Shown: in pieces, positions 17,329-26,455 of the stretch
How positions within the stretch are numbered: the first letter of the stretch is position 1
How the letters are laid out: each line of letters starts with the position of its first letter
From: Anthropogastromicrobium sp963626545
GTDB lineage: Bacteria > Bacillota > Clostridia > Lachnospirales > Lachnospiraceae
Length of the DNA: 49,941 nucleotides
Reading direction: 5' to 3'
NCBI GenBank assembly: GCA_963626545.1
Contig: CAVFYJ010000008.1
Span: 1 to 49,941, forward strand
Translations under genes and position numbers: made by a program
Notes under the pieces: model-generated
Databases searched by the model: none
Told to the model about the DNA's origin: nothing
The model's input: only the letters and a program-made list of their open reading frames with translations

Positions 17329-18131
17329 AGCTCGGTCACCTCCTGTATTCCATCACCGATCAGGTTAAAGCTCATGACAAGCAATGTAATCACAATCGCT
17401 GGCATGGCAATGTTCCATGGGGCCATAAGAAGCGTCTGCTGGGCATCGGAAAGCATCAATCCAAGGCTTGGCTTTGGCGGTGCTACACCGAGTCCCAGAT
17501 AGCTTAATCCCGCCTCGGACATGACAGCAGATGCAAAAGTCAGCGACGCTGTTGCCGTCAACTCAGAAAACAAATTCGGTAAGATGTGCAAAAACATGAT
17601 GCGCGGCGCGGATGCTCCTCTGACACGCTCTGCCTTTACAAAATCCGCCTCGCGAAGCTTCAAAAATCCGCTTCGTGACATGCGCACAAAACGCGGAATG
17701 GACATAATAGACAATGCTAAGATCGTATTGTTTAAACCGCGGCCAAACACGCACATTAACATGAGCGCAAGCAAAATGCCCGGAAATGCCATCTGCGCAT
17801 CCACAACTTTCATGATCACTTCATCGACATAGCCACCAAAATAGCCGGAACAGGCACCGAGAAGTGTTCCGACCACACCGCCTGCCACGACAACAACCAC
17901 ACCGATGCCAAAGGATACCTGTATGCCCTTCATGATACGACTTAGTACATCACGACCAAATTGATCGGTTCCCATCGGATGTGCTAAGCTTGGCAGCGAC
18001 AGCTTCGGTGCAAGATACATTTCCTCAGGGTCATATGGCAGCCAGAAGAAGCTGACAAGCAGCATCAAAAGCATGATCAGTGCTAAAATTGCCCCGGTGA
18101 GAAAGCTTTTGTTTTTTAAATATCGTTTCAT
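17325..18131 (-). CDS. Oligopeptide ABC transporter permease, OppC/DppC type
   Basis: 268-residue permease, six predicted membrane segments. Family hallmarks: the N-terminal 'HPMGTDQFGRDVLSRIMKGIQVSFGIG' region before the core and the coupling loop around 'EADFVKAERVRGASAPRIMFLHILPN'. Short N-terminus without the long extra domain. Lies 18 bases after OppB and overlaps the OppD start. Confidence 0.93.
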   Translation of the reverse strand: MKRYLKNKSFLTGAILALIMLLMLLVSFFWLPYDPEEMYLAPKLSLPSLAHPMGTDQFGRDVLSRIMKGIQVSFGIGVVVVVAGGVVGTLLGACSGYFGGYVDEVIMKVVDAQMAFPGILLALMLMCVFGRGLNNTILALSIMSIPRFVRMSRSGFLKLREADFVKAERVRGASAPRIMFLHILPNLFSELTATASLTFASAVMSEAGLSYLGLGVAPPKPSLGLMLSDAQQTLLMAPWNIAMPAIVITLLVMSFNLIGDGIQEVTEL

Positions 18132-18149
18132 ATATTCAGTCCTTTATCT

Positions 18150-19091
18150 TTACTTCAAGCGAATCCTCGGGTCGACCAGCGAATAGATCAGATCGACTGC
18201 AAAGTTGCACACAACAACAATCAATGCCAGATAAAACGTCAGCCCCTGTAATAGTGGCAGGTCACGGCTGGAAATGGAAACGGAAATCAGTCGTCCGATT
18301 CCTGGCATGGAAAAGACGTTCTCGACGATGATACTACCGCCTAAGATATCGGCTGCGGTCATTCCAAAGATCGTGATAACCGGAATCAGCGAATTTCGCA
18401 CGACATGGCGATACAGTACCTTATTTTTTCCTAATCCTTTGCTATACGCGGTACGCACGTAATCCTGCTTTCTCTGACCGTTTACAGACACTTTGACATA
18501 GCGGATCACGACGGCACTTGTTCCGAGTGCTAAGGAAAAGGATGGCAAAATCAAGCTTTGCAGCCAGCCAGCCGGACTTTCCGAAAAGGACACAAAGCCG
18601 ATGGACGGAAGCCACCGCAGTCCTACCGTAAAAATACTAATCAAAAAGATTGCCATACAAAAAGACGGCACAGAAATGCTGACCTGTGACAGCATCGACA
18701 ATGGTAGGCTATACCATTTGTCTGAGTGATCGGCCAGCCAGATGCCAACCGGAACGCCAATGATCAGTGTCAAAATAAGTGTGACAAGCGCAAGGCTGCC
18801 CGTAACCTCAAGTGCATCGGATAACAGCTGCGCCACCGGCTGCTGATAGCGATAAGAAATGCCTAAATCACCGCGAAACAGACCGCCAATCCAGTTCAAG
18901 TAGCGAATAATCGCAGGCTTGTCTAAGCCCATGCTCTTATTTAATGCCTCGATCTGAAGTGGGTCGGCATCTACACCCAGAATGATGTATGCCGGATTTC
19001 CCGGAAGAATCTGAAACACACTGAATGTAATAAAAGACACCAACAGCAGCGTCACCACAAGGCCCGCTGCTTTCCGTACATAATAATTCAT
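18150..19091 (-). CDS. Oligopeptide ABC transporter permease, OppB/DppB type
   Basis: 313-residue permease with the family N-terminus (first membrane helix, then 'FQILPGNPA') and coupling loop 'DYVRTAYSKGLGKNKVLYRHVVRN'; ends 'SLVDPRIRLK', the usual OppB/DppB terminus. Pairs with OppC. Separated from the binding-protein gene by 146 bases holding a strong hairpin. The ribosome site is weak (GAAGA close to the ATG), perhaps reflecting low permease output. Confidence 0.93.
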   Translation of the reverse strand: MNYYVRKAAGLVVTLLLVSFITFSVFQILPGNPAYIILGVDADPLQIEALNKSMGLDKPAIIRYLNWIGGLFRGDLGISYRYQQPVAQLLSDALEVTGSLALVTLILTLIIGVPVGIWLADHSDKWYSLPLSMLSQVSISVPSFCMAIFLISIFTVGLRWLPSIGFVSFSESPAGWLQSLILPSFSLALGTSAVVIRYVKVSVNGQRKQDYVRTAYSKGLGKNKVLYRHVVRNSLIPVITIFGMTAADILGGSIIVENVFSMPGIGRLISVSISSRDLPLLQGLTFYLALIVVVCNFAVDLIYSLVDPRIRLK

Positions 19092-19108
19092 TCTTCGTAA
19101 GACCCAAA

Positions 19109-19137
19109 CAGCCCGCCGGAAAAACTCCGCCGGGCTG
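19109..19137 (-). other. Intercistronic hairpin between binding protein and permeases
   Basis: 12-bp stem with one mismatch: CAGCCCGCCGGA / TCCGCCGGGCTG, 5-base loop. A long T-run is missing, so it likely stabilises the upstream binding-protein transcript or lowers readthrough. Confidence 0.7.
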
Positions 19138-19237
19138 CCTTTCTTTGTTCTAATTGTTGTAACGACTTCAAGCCTCAGCGAGATTTTGCAGGTTTTTAAA
19201 TAATCATTACAAATTCTTTTTCTTCTTATTACTCTTC

Positions 19238-20740
19238 TTATTCTTCGTAATAAAGCTTACTCAGATCAATAAAGCTTACCGGATAGAAGGTGTAGCCCTT
19301 TAAATCGCTTCTTGTTACAGCAATTGCATTCGGATCACAAATCCATACAGCGGCAGCGTCCTCGGTCAGCACCTTCTGGCACTCCTTGAACAGTGTGACA
19401 CGCTCCTCATCGGAAACGGTCTTTGCTTCCTCGATCAGCTTATCGTAATCCGGGTTGCTGTACTTCATGAAGTTCTTTCCATAGTCGCTCACATAGCGTC
19501 CTAAGATATCGTTCGGATCAAGCTTTCCTGTCAGACCAACGATGGTCGTCTCATACTCAGCATTGGTGTAAACCTGCTCCAGCCACTGACCCCACTCGAC
19601 TGGCTCGATGGTTGCGTTGACATTGATTTCCTTTAACTGCTGTGCGATTACCTGTGCGGTATCGACATGCTTCTGATAGTTGGATGGAACGGTGATGGTG
19701 ATATCAAAGCCATCCTCGTAGCCTGCCTCTGCCATCAGTTCCTTTGCCTTGTCTACATCGTAGGTGTACACATCGGACAGCTCATCATTGTAGAAATAGG
19801 ACATTACCGGGCTGAAGTTGCTATACAGCTCTGTTGCATATCCCGCGAACACACCGTCAATGATCTGATCCTTGTTGATTGCGTACTCGAATGCTTGACG
19901 CACGCGCACATCATCAAATGGCTCTACGGAATTGTTCAATGCAAACAGCTGCACCATATTCTGCGGGGAGCTGTTAATGGTGAAGTCACCGCTTAAGTAA
20001 TCGGCACTGTCAGCGTATACGATACCTGCATCAAGCTGTCCAGACTGAAGTGCGGTCAGCACAGCGCTGTCATCGCCCATGATGTAAATCTGTGCCTCAT
20101 CGATCTTCGGCATTCTGGACTCATCGTAATAATTTTCGTTCTTCTCCAGAACAACCATCTGTCCCGGAACATATTTTTCAAATACAAATGGGCCGGTTCC
20201 AACTGGTGCGCTGGACTGGTCCTCGTAGCCCTTTGGAAGCACGGCAACTCTGGTGTATTGTAAAAATGCAGCATCTGCTTCGCCAAGTGTCAGTTCTACG
20301 GTATAATCATCAATTGCGTTAATTGCAGTTACATTGGTAAATTTGGAAGAAAGTGGCTCCTCTCCGCCAAGACCGGAAAGTGCCTCGTAGGTATATACAA
20401 CGTCCTCTGCGGAAAATGCCTTTCCGTTGTGGAAGGTTACGTCATCTCTTAAATGGAAGGTATAGGTCAGACCGTCGTCGGAAATATCCCAGCTCTCAGC
20501 CAGTCCCGGAATCAGTGCGCCAGTCTCATCAAACAAAACCAATCCCTCAAATACATTGTGAAATACAGCTTCTGTATCACTCGCTGCGGAAAGCCACGGA
20601 TCTAAGTTATCTGGCTCGGACTCCATGTTGATACGAACAATCGTCTTGTCTGTCTCATCTGCTGATACGCCAAACGGCATTGCGGTCACTGCCATCATTG
20701 CGGTCAGTGCTAATGCTGCTGTCTTACCTGTCTTTTTCAT
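19238..20740 (-). CDS. Peptide-binding protein of ABC importer, OppA/DppA type (family 5)
   Basis: 500-residue extracellular solute-binding protein. Family 5 landmarks: 'EPDNLDPWLSAASDTEAVFHNVFEGLV', 'GLAESWDISDDGLTYTFHLR', 'DVTFHNGKAFSAEDVVYTYE' and 'VRQAFEYAINKDQI'. Ligands of such importers are peptides, but some take nickel or glycosides, so peptide is the default call. Signal peptide of about 27 residues ends 'FGVSA-DE' with no lipobox cysteine. First gene of the opp operon; the leader has a promoter (20835-20863) and a hairpin next to the ribosome site. Confidence 0.9.
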   Translation of the reverse strand: MKKTGKTAALALTAMMAVTAMPFGVSADETDKTIVRINMESEPDNLDPWLSAASDTEAVFHNVFEGLVLFDETGALIPGLAESWDISDDGLTYTFHLRDDVTFHNGKAFSAEDVVYTYEALSGLGGEEPLSSKFTNVTAINAIDDYTVELTLGEADAAFLQYTRVAVLPKGYEDQSSAPVGTGPFVFEKYVPGQMVVLEKNENYYDESRMPKIDEAQIYIMGDDSAVLTALQSGQLDAGIVYADSADYLSGDFTINSSPQNMVQLFALNNSVEPFDDVRVRQAFEYAINKDQIIDGVFAGYATELYSNFSPVMSYFYNDELSDVYTYDVDKAKELMAEAGYEDGFDITITVPSNYQKHVDTAQVIAQQLKEINVNATIEPVEWGQWLEQVYTNAEYETTIVGLTGKLDPNDILGRYVSDYGKNFMKYSNPDYDKLIEEAKTVSDEERVTLFKECQKVLTEDAAAVWICDPNAIAVTRSDLKGYTFYPVSFIDLSKLYYEE

Positions 20741-20757
20741 TTTTCATTTTCCTCTCT

Positions 20758-20791
20758 GCGCCGCCTATACAAGAGTCTGCCCTGGCGGCGC
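20758..20791 (-). promoter_or_regulatory. Leader hairpin next to oppA-type ribosome site
   Basis: Perfect 8-bp inverted repeat GCGCCGCC (20758-20765)/GGCGGCGC (20784-20791), ending within a few bases of the AGAGGA ribosome site. A second leader stem (CAGCG/CGCTG) lies further upstream. It could modulate translation; no known riboswitch is recognised. Confidence 0.4.
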
Positions 20792-20834
20792 TGCAAACTC
20801 TGGTCAGCGGCACTTCGCTCGCTGCCACAATTTC

Positions 20835-20863
20835 ATTGTAGTGGATTTTTTTTCGTTTGTACA
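20835..20863 (-). promoter_or_regulatory. Promoter of opp operon
   Basis: Minus strand TGTACA (20858-20863), 17-base A-rich spacer, TACAAT (20835-20840). Confidence 0.5.
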
Positions 20864-21015
20864 GGGGCTTTTCCTATTTTTCTGTTCTAAAAGAGATACA
20901 AAGAGATACAAAAATAAACTTTTGATTTGGTTTTGATTTTAAATTTGATTCTATCAAATTTGGCAGAGTACCACGTCCATAGGAGCTGTGCACCGCATGG
21001 GCGTGGAGACTTCAC

Positions 21016-21044
21016 TTGATTTCCCTTTTACCTTGTAGTATAAT
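21016..21044 (+). promoter_or_regulatory. Promoter of rrf2-type regulator
   Basis: TTGATT (21016-21021), 17-base spacer, TATAAT (21039-21044). Confidence 0.75.
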
Positions 21045-21051
21045 AGGTTTG

Positions 21052-21072
21052 TCTGTCGGGACGAAAGACAGA
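21052..21072. promoter_or_regulatory. Operator-like dyad in leader of rrf2-type gene
   Basis: TCTGTC (21052-21057) and GACAGA (21067-21072) form a perfect inverted repeat at the expected transcription start, well placed for autoregulation by the encoded Rrf2 protein. A leader hairpin is the alternative reading. Confidence 0.45.
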
Positions 21073-21105
21073 TTTTACCGCTTATTTTAATTTTTGAGGT
21101 GACAT

Positions 21106-21510
21106 ATGATTGTATCTACCAGAGGGCGTTACGCCCTGCGCGTTATGATTGATATTGCAGAACATCCGAATGAACAATACATTCCATTAAAGTCCATTGC
21201 CGCTAGACAGGGCATTTCCGAGAAGTATCTGGAGAGCATTTTGAAGATTCTTGTGCAGGAGCACCTGCTTGAGGGAATGCGCGGAAAGGGCGGCGGCTAC
21301 CGCCTGACGATGGCTCCGGAGGAGTACACGATCGGACGCATTCTGCGTTTGACGGAGACGAGCCTTGAGCCTGTCAGCTGTATTGAGGATGGTATGACGT
21401 CCTGCCCGAAGGCTTCGGAGTGCCGCACCATTGGGATGTGGATGAAGCTTGGGGAACTTGTGAACAATTATCTTGATAGCATTACATTAGCAGACCTGCT
21501 TGCCCAGTGA
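21106..21510 (+). CDS. Rrf2-family regulator, probably Fe-S (IscR-like)
   Basis: 134-residue winged-helix regulator ('STRGRYALRVMIDIAEHP', recognition region 'IAARQGISEKYLESIL', wing 'GMRGKGGGYRLT'). Three cysteines, C92, C100 and C106 (C-x7-C-x5-C), match the place where IscR-type proteins bind an iron-sulfur cluster, though the first spacing is longer than the IscR C-x5-C-x5-C. Stands alone between the divergent opp operon and the convergent GH115 gene, so the target is not given by operon context; no suf/isc gene is present. GAGGTG lies just before the ATG. Confidence 0.9.
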   Translation: MIVSTRGRYALRVMIDIAEHPNEQYIPLKSIAARQGISEKYLESILKILVQEHLLEGMRGKGGGYRLTMAPEEYTIGRILRLTETSLEPVSCIEDGMTSCPKASECRTIGMWMKLGELVNNYLDSITLADLLAQ

Positions 21511-21529
21511 TGGGCAGGCAGGCCTTTTT
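21495..21529 (+). terminator. Terminator overlapping rrf2-type stop codon
   Basis: CCTGCTTGCCC / GGGCAGGCAGG stem (21495-21522, one G-U) followed by CCTTTTT. The stop codon is in the loop region. Confidence 0.85.
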
Positions 21530-21539
21530 AAGGAACTAT

Positions 21540-24500
21540 TTACATCTTTTTTAATTTAATCTGACCAATACGAAGGCGTGAGCTTAAGCTGTGGATGGTA
21601 ATCTCATGCTGCCCCTTTGGCAAATCGCACTCCCAGACAGGTGCCCACTTCCATACATGCTCGGAAGCATATTTCCAGAGCGGACGTCCACCATACAGTT
21701 CTTTTTCCGGTACGATGGCTCCATCAATTCCAACAGTGTAATGAGAACTGTCGGTACCCCACTGCCAAGTATGTACCCAGATGCAGTAGTGTCCACCCTC
21801 TGCCTGTACGGTAAAGCGAAGGCTTGGCGCATCTGATGCGTCCCAGGATAAACCTTCCTGCTCGATGTACATTGCAAGGCCGGTCTCGCCATAGGACGGG
21901 CTGTCGCAGTAGTTCCACGCGATGCCGTCTGCGCTGTCATGCGCGGATGCAAATGCGGTTTGTGCGAGTGCAGATGCTGCGTCGATGGCGATAACACTGT
22001 CTGCCTCTGCTACCGGGCTTGCTGCCTTTGCTAAGATCTGCTGTGGAGTGATGATCGCAGGACTAGCTTCTGGGCGAATGATGATATCGTCATCTGCCAG
22101 TGTATCTTTTGCTGCTGCGGATGGCAGATAGAGGATAGGGCGTGGCTCTGGTGTTACATCGCCGTACCAGTGTGCGCAGTATGCATCCAGATTGATCTCG
22201 GTTGGAAGCATCTCGTATGCCGAACTTGTCGGATTCATGCCAAGGTTACTTCTTGCAGTTCTTCCATCAACGAGTTTTGCCAAAGCCTCAAGTGATGCTG
22301 CCAGTTGCTTTCCTGCGATCGTTTTTTCATCGTAGAGAACAACACGTGTGAAAGATACATACGGATCGATTGCCGTAAAGGTGAGCTTGTGAAGTCCTGC
22401 AGTAAGATTCGGAATGCGTCCACTAAGCTTATCCACATTATTTAAGATGTTGTGCTTCCAATCGGCACGATGCTCATCGGTTGACTTTGACTCAAGCACG
22501 ATCATTTCACCGTTATCCACCGAAATTCCGACGCGAAGATGACCAACAGAATTTAAAGTTGGGAAGCGATGCAGCTCTACTACAAAATCGCCATTCTGTG
22601 TCAGATAGAATGGGCAGGACCACTGTGCACCCGCAGTCTTTGCTTCTAATAAACTTCCCTGTGAACGACCAAGATGAGGAATAATCTTCCAGCCTGTTTC
22701 ATCAAGAGCGGATACGGCAGTTCCATTTTCGGCTTCGATAACGCATCGACCGCTGTCCTCGATTGCTATGTGGGCAGTCTCAGCCTGAGTCAGCTTTGCA
22801 TCTTCTGCTGCCTTTTGCACACGAGCTTTTACGGCGTCGGTCTCATCGGTTACTGGAATTACCGCAACCTTTTGTGTACCATTAAATACGGTGATTGTGC
22901 CGTGGCGAACCAACGATGACTGTGCAGAGGATACGCCAGCTAAGTCCGCTTCTGTCGTCTGCGTTACTTCTGCCTGTGGTATTACGCTGAAAACAAAGCG
23001 AGTTTCTTTTGTAAGTGTTCCTTCTATTGGAAGTTTTTCGGCAATTTCAAGCCACTCTGGCTTTTCGATCTTATACGGCAGTGCGCCGTCTCCTGCATTT
23101 GCAAGTTCAATCCACTTAGCGTTACCGTGGATGCTATCGGTAAAGGTCAGCTCACTTTGATTGTTCCAGCAGGTGACAATCATCTGGTCGGTGGCTGTAT
23201 TTAATGGCACACGGCATGCTGGGTACATTGCGGTACGCGGCGGTGGGAAATCCTCTGGTGTTAAAATGCCATTCCATTTTCCATTGCTCATCACGTGATT
23301 ATAATAATATAGAAGCTTTCTGCGAGCCAAGTCGAACGCATGGCTCTTATCGGTATAACGCTTTGCGTCGCTATTTTTTCCCTGTCTCATGCAAAGTCGG
23401 CTGCGGTCGGCATAATAATACATACCATTTGTAAAGTAAGCAGCCTGTACCTTCATCAGCACGAGCTGATAGAAAGCATCTTTCTCGGCAGCTGGCAAGG
23501 TCTCATAGATCGCCTCGATCTCGCTGCAAAGATGCTCATACTGATGCATACGCTCTGCTGCCTCATCGCCAAATGCGGTCTGTGAGAAACAGTCATCGTC
23601 CATATGCTCAAGCTTTCTGGCATTGGTGAGCTGATCAAATTCAAGAAGAAGAGGGGCTAATTTTGCACCCGGCTGACCAGAAAACATGCGATCAAGCCAT
23701 CTTGTCAGGAAAATGGTCTCATCGAAGGTTTCAAGATCACGGTGAGCATCCCCGTCTGCCTCCCATGCAAGCTTTGCGTAGAAGGAAAGCTGCTGCTCGA
23801 GTGGCTTGATTGCGCCAAAGTTTGTGACCCATACCTTCTGAATGCCCTCTTTGTATGCCTTTAACAGCTCGTTTCTGGTGTGCGCCATCGGGATGGAACA
23901 GATAAACAAATACGATGCTCCCGGCGGTGCCCAGTAGGAGTTATGGTAATAGATGCCGTTTCCGCTCTTTCTTGCCTTTTCCTTTTCGCCCGGATAACGG
24001 CGCACATAGCCATAGTTATCATTTGTCCAGATCAGTGTCAGATCTTCTGGTACCTTTAAGCCGTTGTCGTACAGCTCAAGCACTTCCTTATATGGCACGA
24101 AGGTCTTCATCGTCTCTTTGTCCAATGTCTCGGAAAGAATCTCTTCCTGCGCTGCCATAACAGACTCAAGCAGCTCGATTTTGGCCTTTAAGAGTTCCCC
24201 GCCAGTCAGTCCTGCAAGTGATTTTGTCTCAAAACCAGAGTCATGAATGCCTCTCATGCCAACGGTATAGCTGACTTCAAAATCACGGTTCTGCTCGACG
24301 CTCTCGCGCCAATATTCTTTCAGGATTTCACGGTTTCTGCCCGGAATGGAGAAATCATATTCGACGTCAGTGTAGCCCTTCTTTGCCAACCACGGTCTCC
24401 ACTCGCGGTTGTTGCTTCGCATCAGCATATCACAATGGGAGGTTCCGACAACGATACCCATGCGGTCTGCAAGTGCGCCGTTTTCCTGCTTTAAGTTAAA

Positions 24501-25175
24501 GGAGTTGACATGCATTGCCGGCCAAATATAGTTGATTTTCAAACGAAGTAACAGTTCAAAAATCTTCTCGTAGGTCTTTACGCCGATGGTCTTCTCGCCC
24601 ATATAGCGCCATACCCAATGTTCTAACTCTTCCTCATCATTGATAAAGATTCCTCTGTACTCGACAGATGGATAATCTACTTTGCAGTAGTCTGTTGGAA
24701 TCACAGCCTCGCTTCTTTGGCGCACCAAAACATCGGCAAAGAAATACCACGGCGATACACCTAGCCACTCACAGAAATCATAAATGCCGTAGATCGTTCC
24801 GCGGCGGTCGGTTCCTGCAATCAACACTTCCCCGTCCTTTTCCTGAATCAAAAAGGCTTCCTTGCGGTAGCTGCCATCCTCTGCCTGTAACTTTGCCATA
24901 TCTGCCTTTGCATCAAGCTCTGCCAGATGCGCTACTGTTCCAACAAGAATGCGAATAACGCTTCCCGCACTCAGGCTTGCAGAGGCATTTTCATGCTTAC
25001 CTTCTGTGCCACTCTTGTCAGCGACGGACTTATCTGCCTTGCGCACGGTTTCGACCACACTGCAATTTAGCGTGCGAATCAGATCACGCCGCAGATTTAC
25101 AAGTGCAATCTTGACTGCTTCGCTCTCTGCTTCGCTTGAGACCAGTTCAATCTTGCTGTATTCTCTGATAGTCAT
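21540..25175 (-). CDS. Glycoside hydrolase family 115, xylan alpha-(4-O-methyl)glucuronidase-like
   Basis: 1211-residue enzyme of the GH115 family, known to remove (4-O-methyl)glucuronic acid side chains from glucuronoxylan or its fragments. Recognised from the conserved core 'YRGIFINDEEELEHWVWRYMG', 'LLRLKINYIWPAMHVNSFN', 'GTSHCDML', 'WTNDNYGYVRRYPG' and 'WVTNFGAIKPLEQQLSFYA', then the C-terminal GH115 module and a beta-sandwich ending in 'SLSSRLRIGQIKLKKM'. There is no signal peptide, so it probably acts on imported acidic oligosaccharides. The ATG at 25175 has GAAGGGAG just upstream; a GTG seven codons earlier is less likely. Divergent from the pectinesterase. Confidence 0.88.
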   Translation of the reverse strand: MTIREYSKIELVSSEAESEAVKIALVNLRRDLIRTLNCSVVETVRKADKSVADKSGTEGKHENASASLSAGSVIRILVGTVAHLAELDAKADMAKLQAEDGSYRKEAFLIQEKDGEVLIAGTDRRGTIYGIYDFCEWLGVSPWYFFADVLVRQRSEAVIPTDYCKVDYPSVEYRGIFINDEEELEHWVWRYMGEKTIGVKTYEKIFELLLRLKINYIWPAMHVNSFNLKQENGALADRMGIVVGTSHCDMLMRSNNREWRPWLAKKGYTDVEYDFSIPGRNREILKEYWRESVEQNRDFEVSYTVGMRGIHDSGFETKSLAGLTGGELLKAKIELLESVMAAQEEILSETLDKETMKTFVPYKEVLELYDNGLKVPEDLTLIWTNDNYGYVRRYPGEKEKARKSGNGIYYHNSYWAPPGASYLFICSIPMAHTRNELLKAYKEGIQKVWVTNFGAIKPLEQQLSFYAKLAWEADGDAHRDLETFDETIFLTRWLDRMFSGQPGAKLAPLLLEFDQLTNARKLEHMDDDCFSQTAFGDEAAERMHQYEHLCSEIEAIYETLPAAEKDAFYQLVLMKVQAAYFTNGMYYYADRSRLCMRQGKNSDAKRYTDKSHAFDLARRKLLYYYNHVMSNGKWNGILTPEDFPPPRTAMYPACRVPLNTATDQMIVTCWNNQSELTFTDSIHGNAKWIELANAGDGALPYKIEKPEWLEIAEKLPIEGTLTKETRFVFSVIPQAEVTQTTEADLAGVSSAQSSLVRHGTITVFNGTQKVAVIPVTDETDAVKARVQKAAEDAKLTQAETAHIAIEDSGRCVIEAENGTAVSALDETGWKIIPHLGRSQGSLLEAKTAGAQWSCPFYLTQNGDFVVELHRFPTLNSVGHLRVGISVDNGEMIVLESKSTDEHRADWKHNILNNVDKLSGRIPNLTAGLHKLTFTAIDPYVSFTRVVLYDEKTIAGKQLAASLEALAKLVDGRTARSNLGMNPTSSAYEMLPTEINLDAYCAHWYGDVTPEPRPILYLPSAAAKDTLADDDIIIRPEASPAIITPQQILAKAASPVAEADSVIAIDAASALAQTAFASAHDSADGIAWNYCDSPSYGETGLAMYIEQEGLSWDASDAPSLRFTVQAEGGHYCIWVHTWQWGTDSSHYTVGIDGAIVPEKELYGGRPLWKYASEHVWKWAPVWECDLPKGQHEITIHSLSSRLRIGQIKLKKM

Positions 25176-25278
25176 GTTTTCTCCCTTCGTTTTCACGACG
25201 ATTCAATTCCATTCACAAAAACGACTCTAAAACATCCCTGTGAGGCTTTGAATCGTTACTCGTTTTCTTTCTATCGTC

Positions 25279-25307
25279 ATCTTACAATAGTGTCTTCAAA
25301 AAGGCAA
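25279..25307 (-). promoter_or_regulatory. Promoter of GH115 gene
   Basis: Minus strand TTGCCT (25302-25307), 17-base spacer, TAAGAT (25279-25284); upstream of the GH115 start by about 105 bases. Confidence 0.45.
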
Positions 25308-25314
25308 GCATGTA

Positions 25315-25343
25315 TTGACAGCAAAAAGGTGATATTTTAAAAT
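25315..25343 (+). promoter_or_regulatory. Promoter of pectinesterase gene
   Basis: TTGACA (25315-25320), 17-base spacer, TAAAAT (25338-25343). Just downstream, TGGTA (25351-25355)/TACCA (25367-25371) forms a small dyad that could be an operator. Confidence 0.75.
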
Positions 25344-25393
25344 GCCAGTATGGTACAAATTTTTACTACCAAAACGAGAAAGGAATGACGAGT

Positions 25394-26323
25394 ATGATTA
25401 CAATAAACGCCGGACAAAACACGGAATATCCGCAGATCGCGGATGCGATTGAGGCAGCAAAGGCTTACGCACCGCAGCCCGTTACGATCCATATCGCACC
25501 GGGACGCTATTATGAAAAATTGACAGTCGCCCAGCCACATGTCACGTTAGAGGGTGAGGATGCCACTACTACCATTTTAACATATGATGACTATGCACGC
25601 GAAATCATGCCAGATGGCATCAAGCGAGGAACCTTTCGCACGTATACACTGTTTTTGGATGCAGCTGACATTACCCTTCGTGGGCTAACCGTTGAGAATG
25701 CTGCCGGACCAGGCAAAGAAGTCGGACAAGCGATCGCGCTGTACGCAGAGGGCGAGGGCATCCGCGTGGAGAACTGCCGCCTTCTTGGCAGTCAGGACAC
25801 ACTGTTTACGGGGCCGCTGCCTGAAAAAGAAAAAGAGCCCGGCGGATTTCGCGGGCCGAAGGAATTTGCTCCTCGTATCAACGGAAAGCAATATTATAAG
25901 GATACGTATGTCTGCGGCGGTGTGGACTTTATCTTTGGCAGTGCCACCGCATACTTTGAGAATTGTACACTTGAGTCACTGGCAGAGGGCGGCGGCTATG
26001 TGACAGCTGGTTCCTCCCCAGAAGGACAAACTTATGGCTACATCTTCAATCATTGCCGCTTTATCGGAAGCGAACCGCACACCTGCTATCTTGGTCGTCC
26101 ATGGCGCGAGTATGCCAAAGTGGTGATTCTAAACTCCGAGATTGGCGATCACATCCGCCCGGAAGGTTGGCATGACTGGGGAAAGACCGATGCACATGAT
26201 ACCGTATACTTTGCAGAATACAAAAATTTCGGCCCCGGTGCCGCCGGTACACGCCCATCCTGGACGCATACACTGACCGACACAGAGGCCGAACATTATA
26301 CGTATTCTTCTGTTTTTAAATAA
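25394..26323 (+). CDS. Pectinesterase (carbohydrate esterase family 8)
   Basis: About 309 residues, a complete right-handed beta-helix pectin methylesterase that removes methyl groups from homogalacturonan. Catalytic-site motifs are intact: Q112 in 'GQAIALY', Q134-D135 in 'GSQDTLF', D178 in 'GVDFIFGSA' and R235 in 'YLGRPW'. It starts directly with the beta-helix ('MITINAGQNTEYPQIADAI') and has no signal peptide, so it should be cytoplasmic, acting on imported methylated oligogalacturonides; most studied family members are secreted. The ATG at 25394 is better spaced from AAAGGA than the one at 25385. Confidence 0.9.
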   Translation: MITINAGQNTEYPQIADAIEAAKAYAPQPVTIHIAPGRYYEKLTVAQPHVTLEGEDATTTILTYDDYAREIMPDGIKRGTFRTYTLFLDAADITLRGLTVENAAGPGKEVGQAIALYAEGEGIRVENCRLLGSQDTLFTGPLPEKEKEPGGFRGPKEFAPRINGKQYYKDTYVCGGVDFIFGSATAYFENCTLESLAEGGGYVTAGSSPEGQTYGYIFNHCRFIGSEPHTCYLGRPWREYAKVVILNSEIGDHIRPEGWHDWGKTDAHDTVYFAEYKNFGPGAAGTRPSWTHTLTDTEAEHYTYSSVFK

Positions 26324-26400
26324 AAACTTATTTTTCTTTTGTGCATATGCTATTCTTAATACAGTAGTTCACAGGATGGAAATAATCATCATTGACCAAC

Positions 26401-26432
26401 AAAAAACCTGCTCCCTCGGGAACAGGCTTTTT
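26401..26432. terminator. Bidirectional terminator
   Basis: CCTGCTCCC / GGGAACAGG stem with one mismatch, flanked by A6 on the left and T5 on the right, between the convergent pectinesterase and kinase-like genes; works in both directions. Confidence 0.8.
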
Positions 26433-26455
26433 GTCTTTTCTTATTTCTTTTCTTC

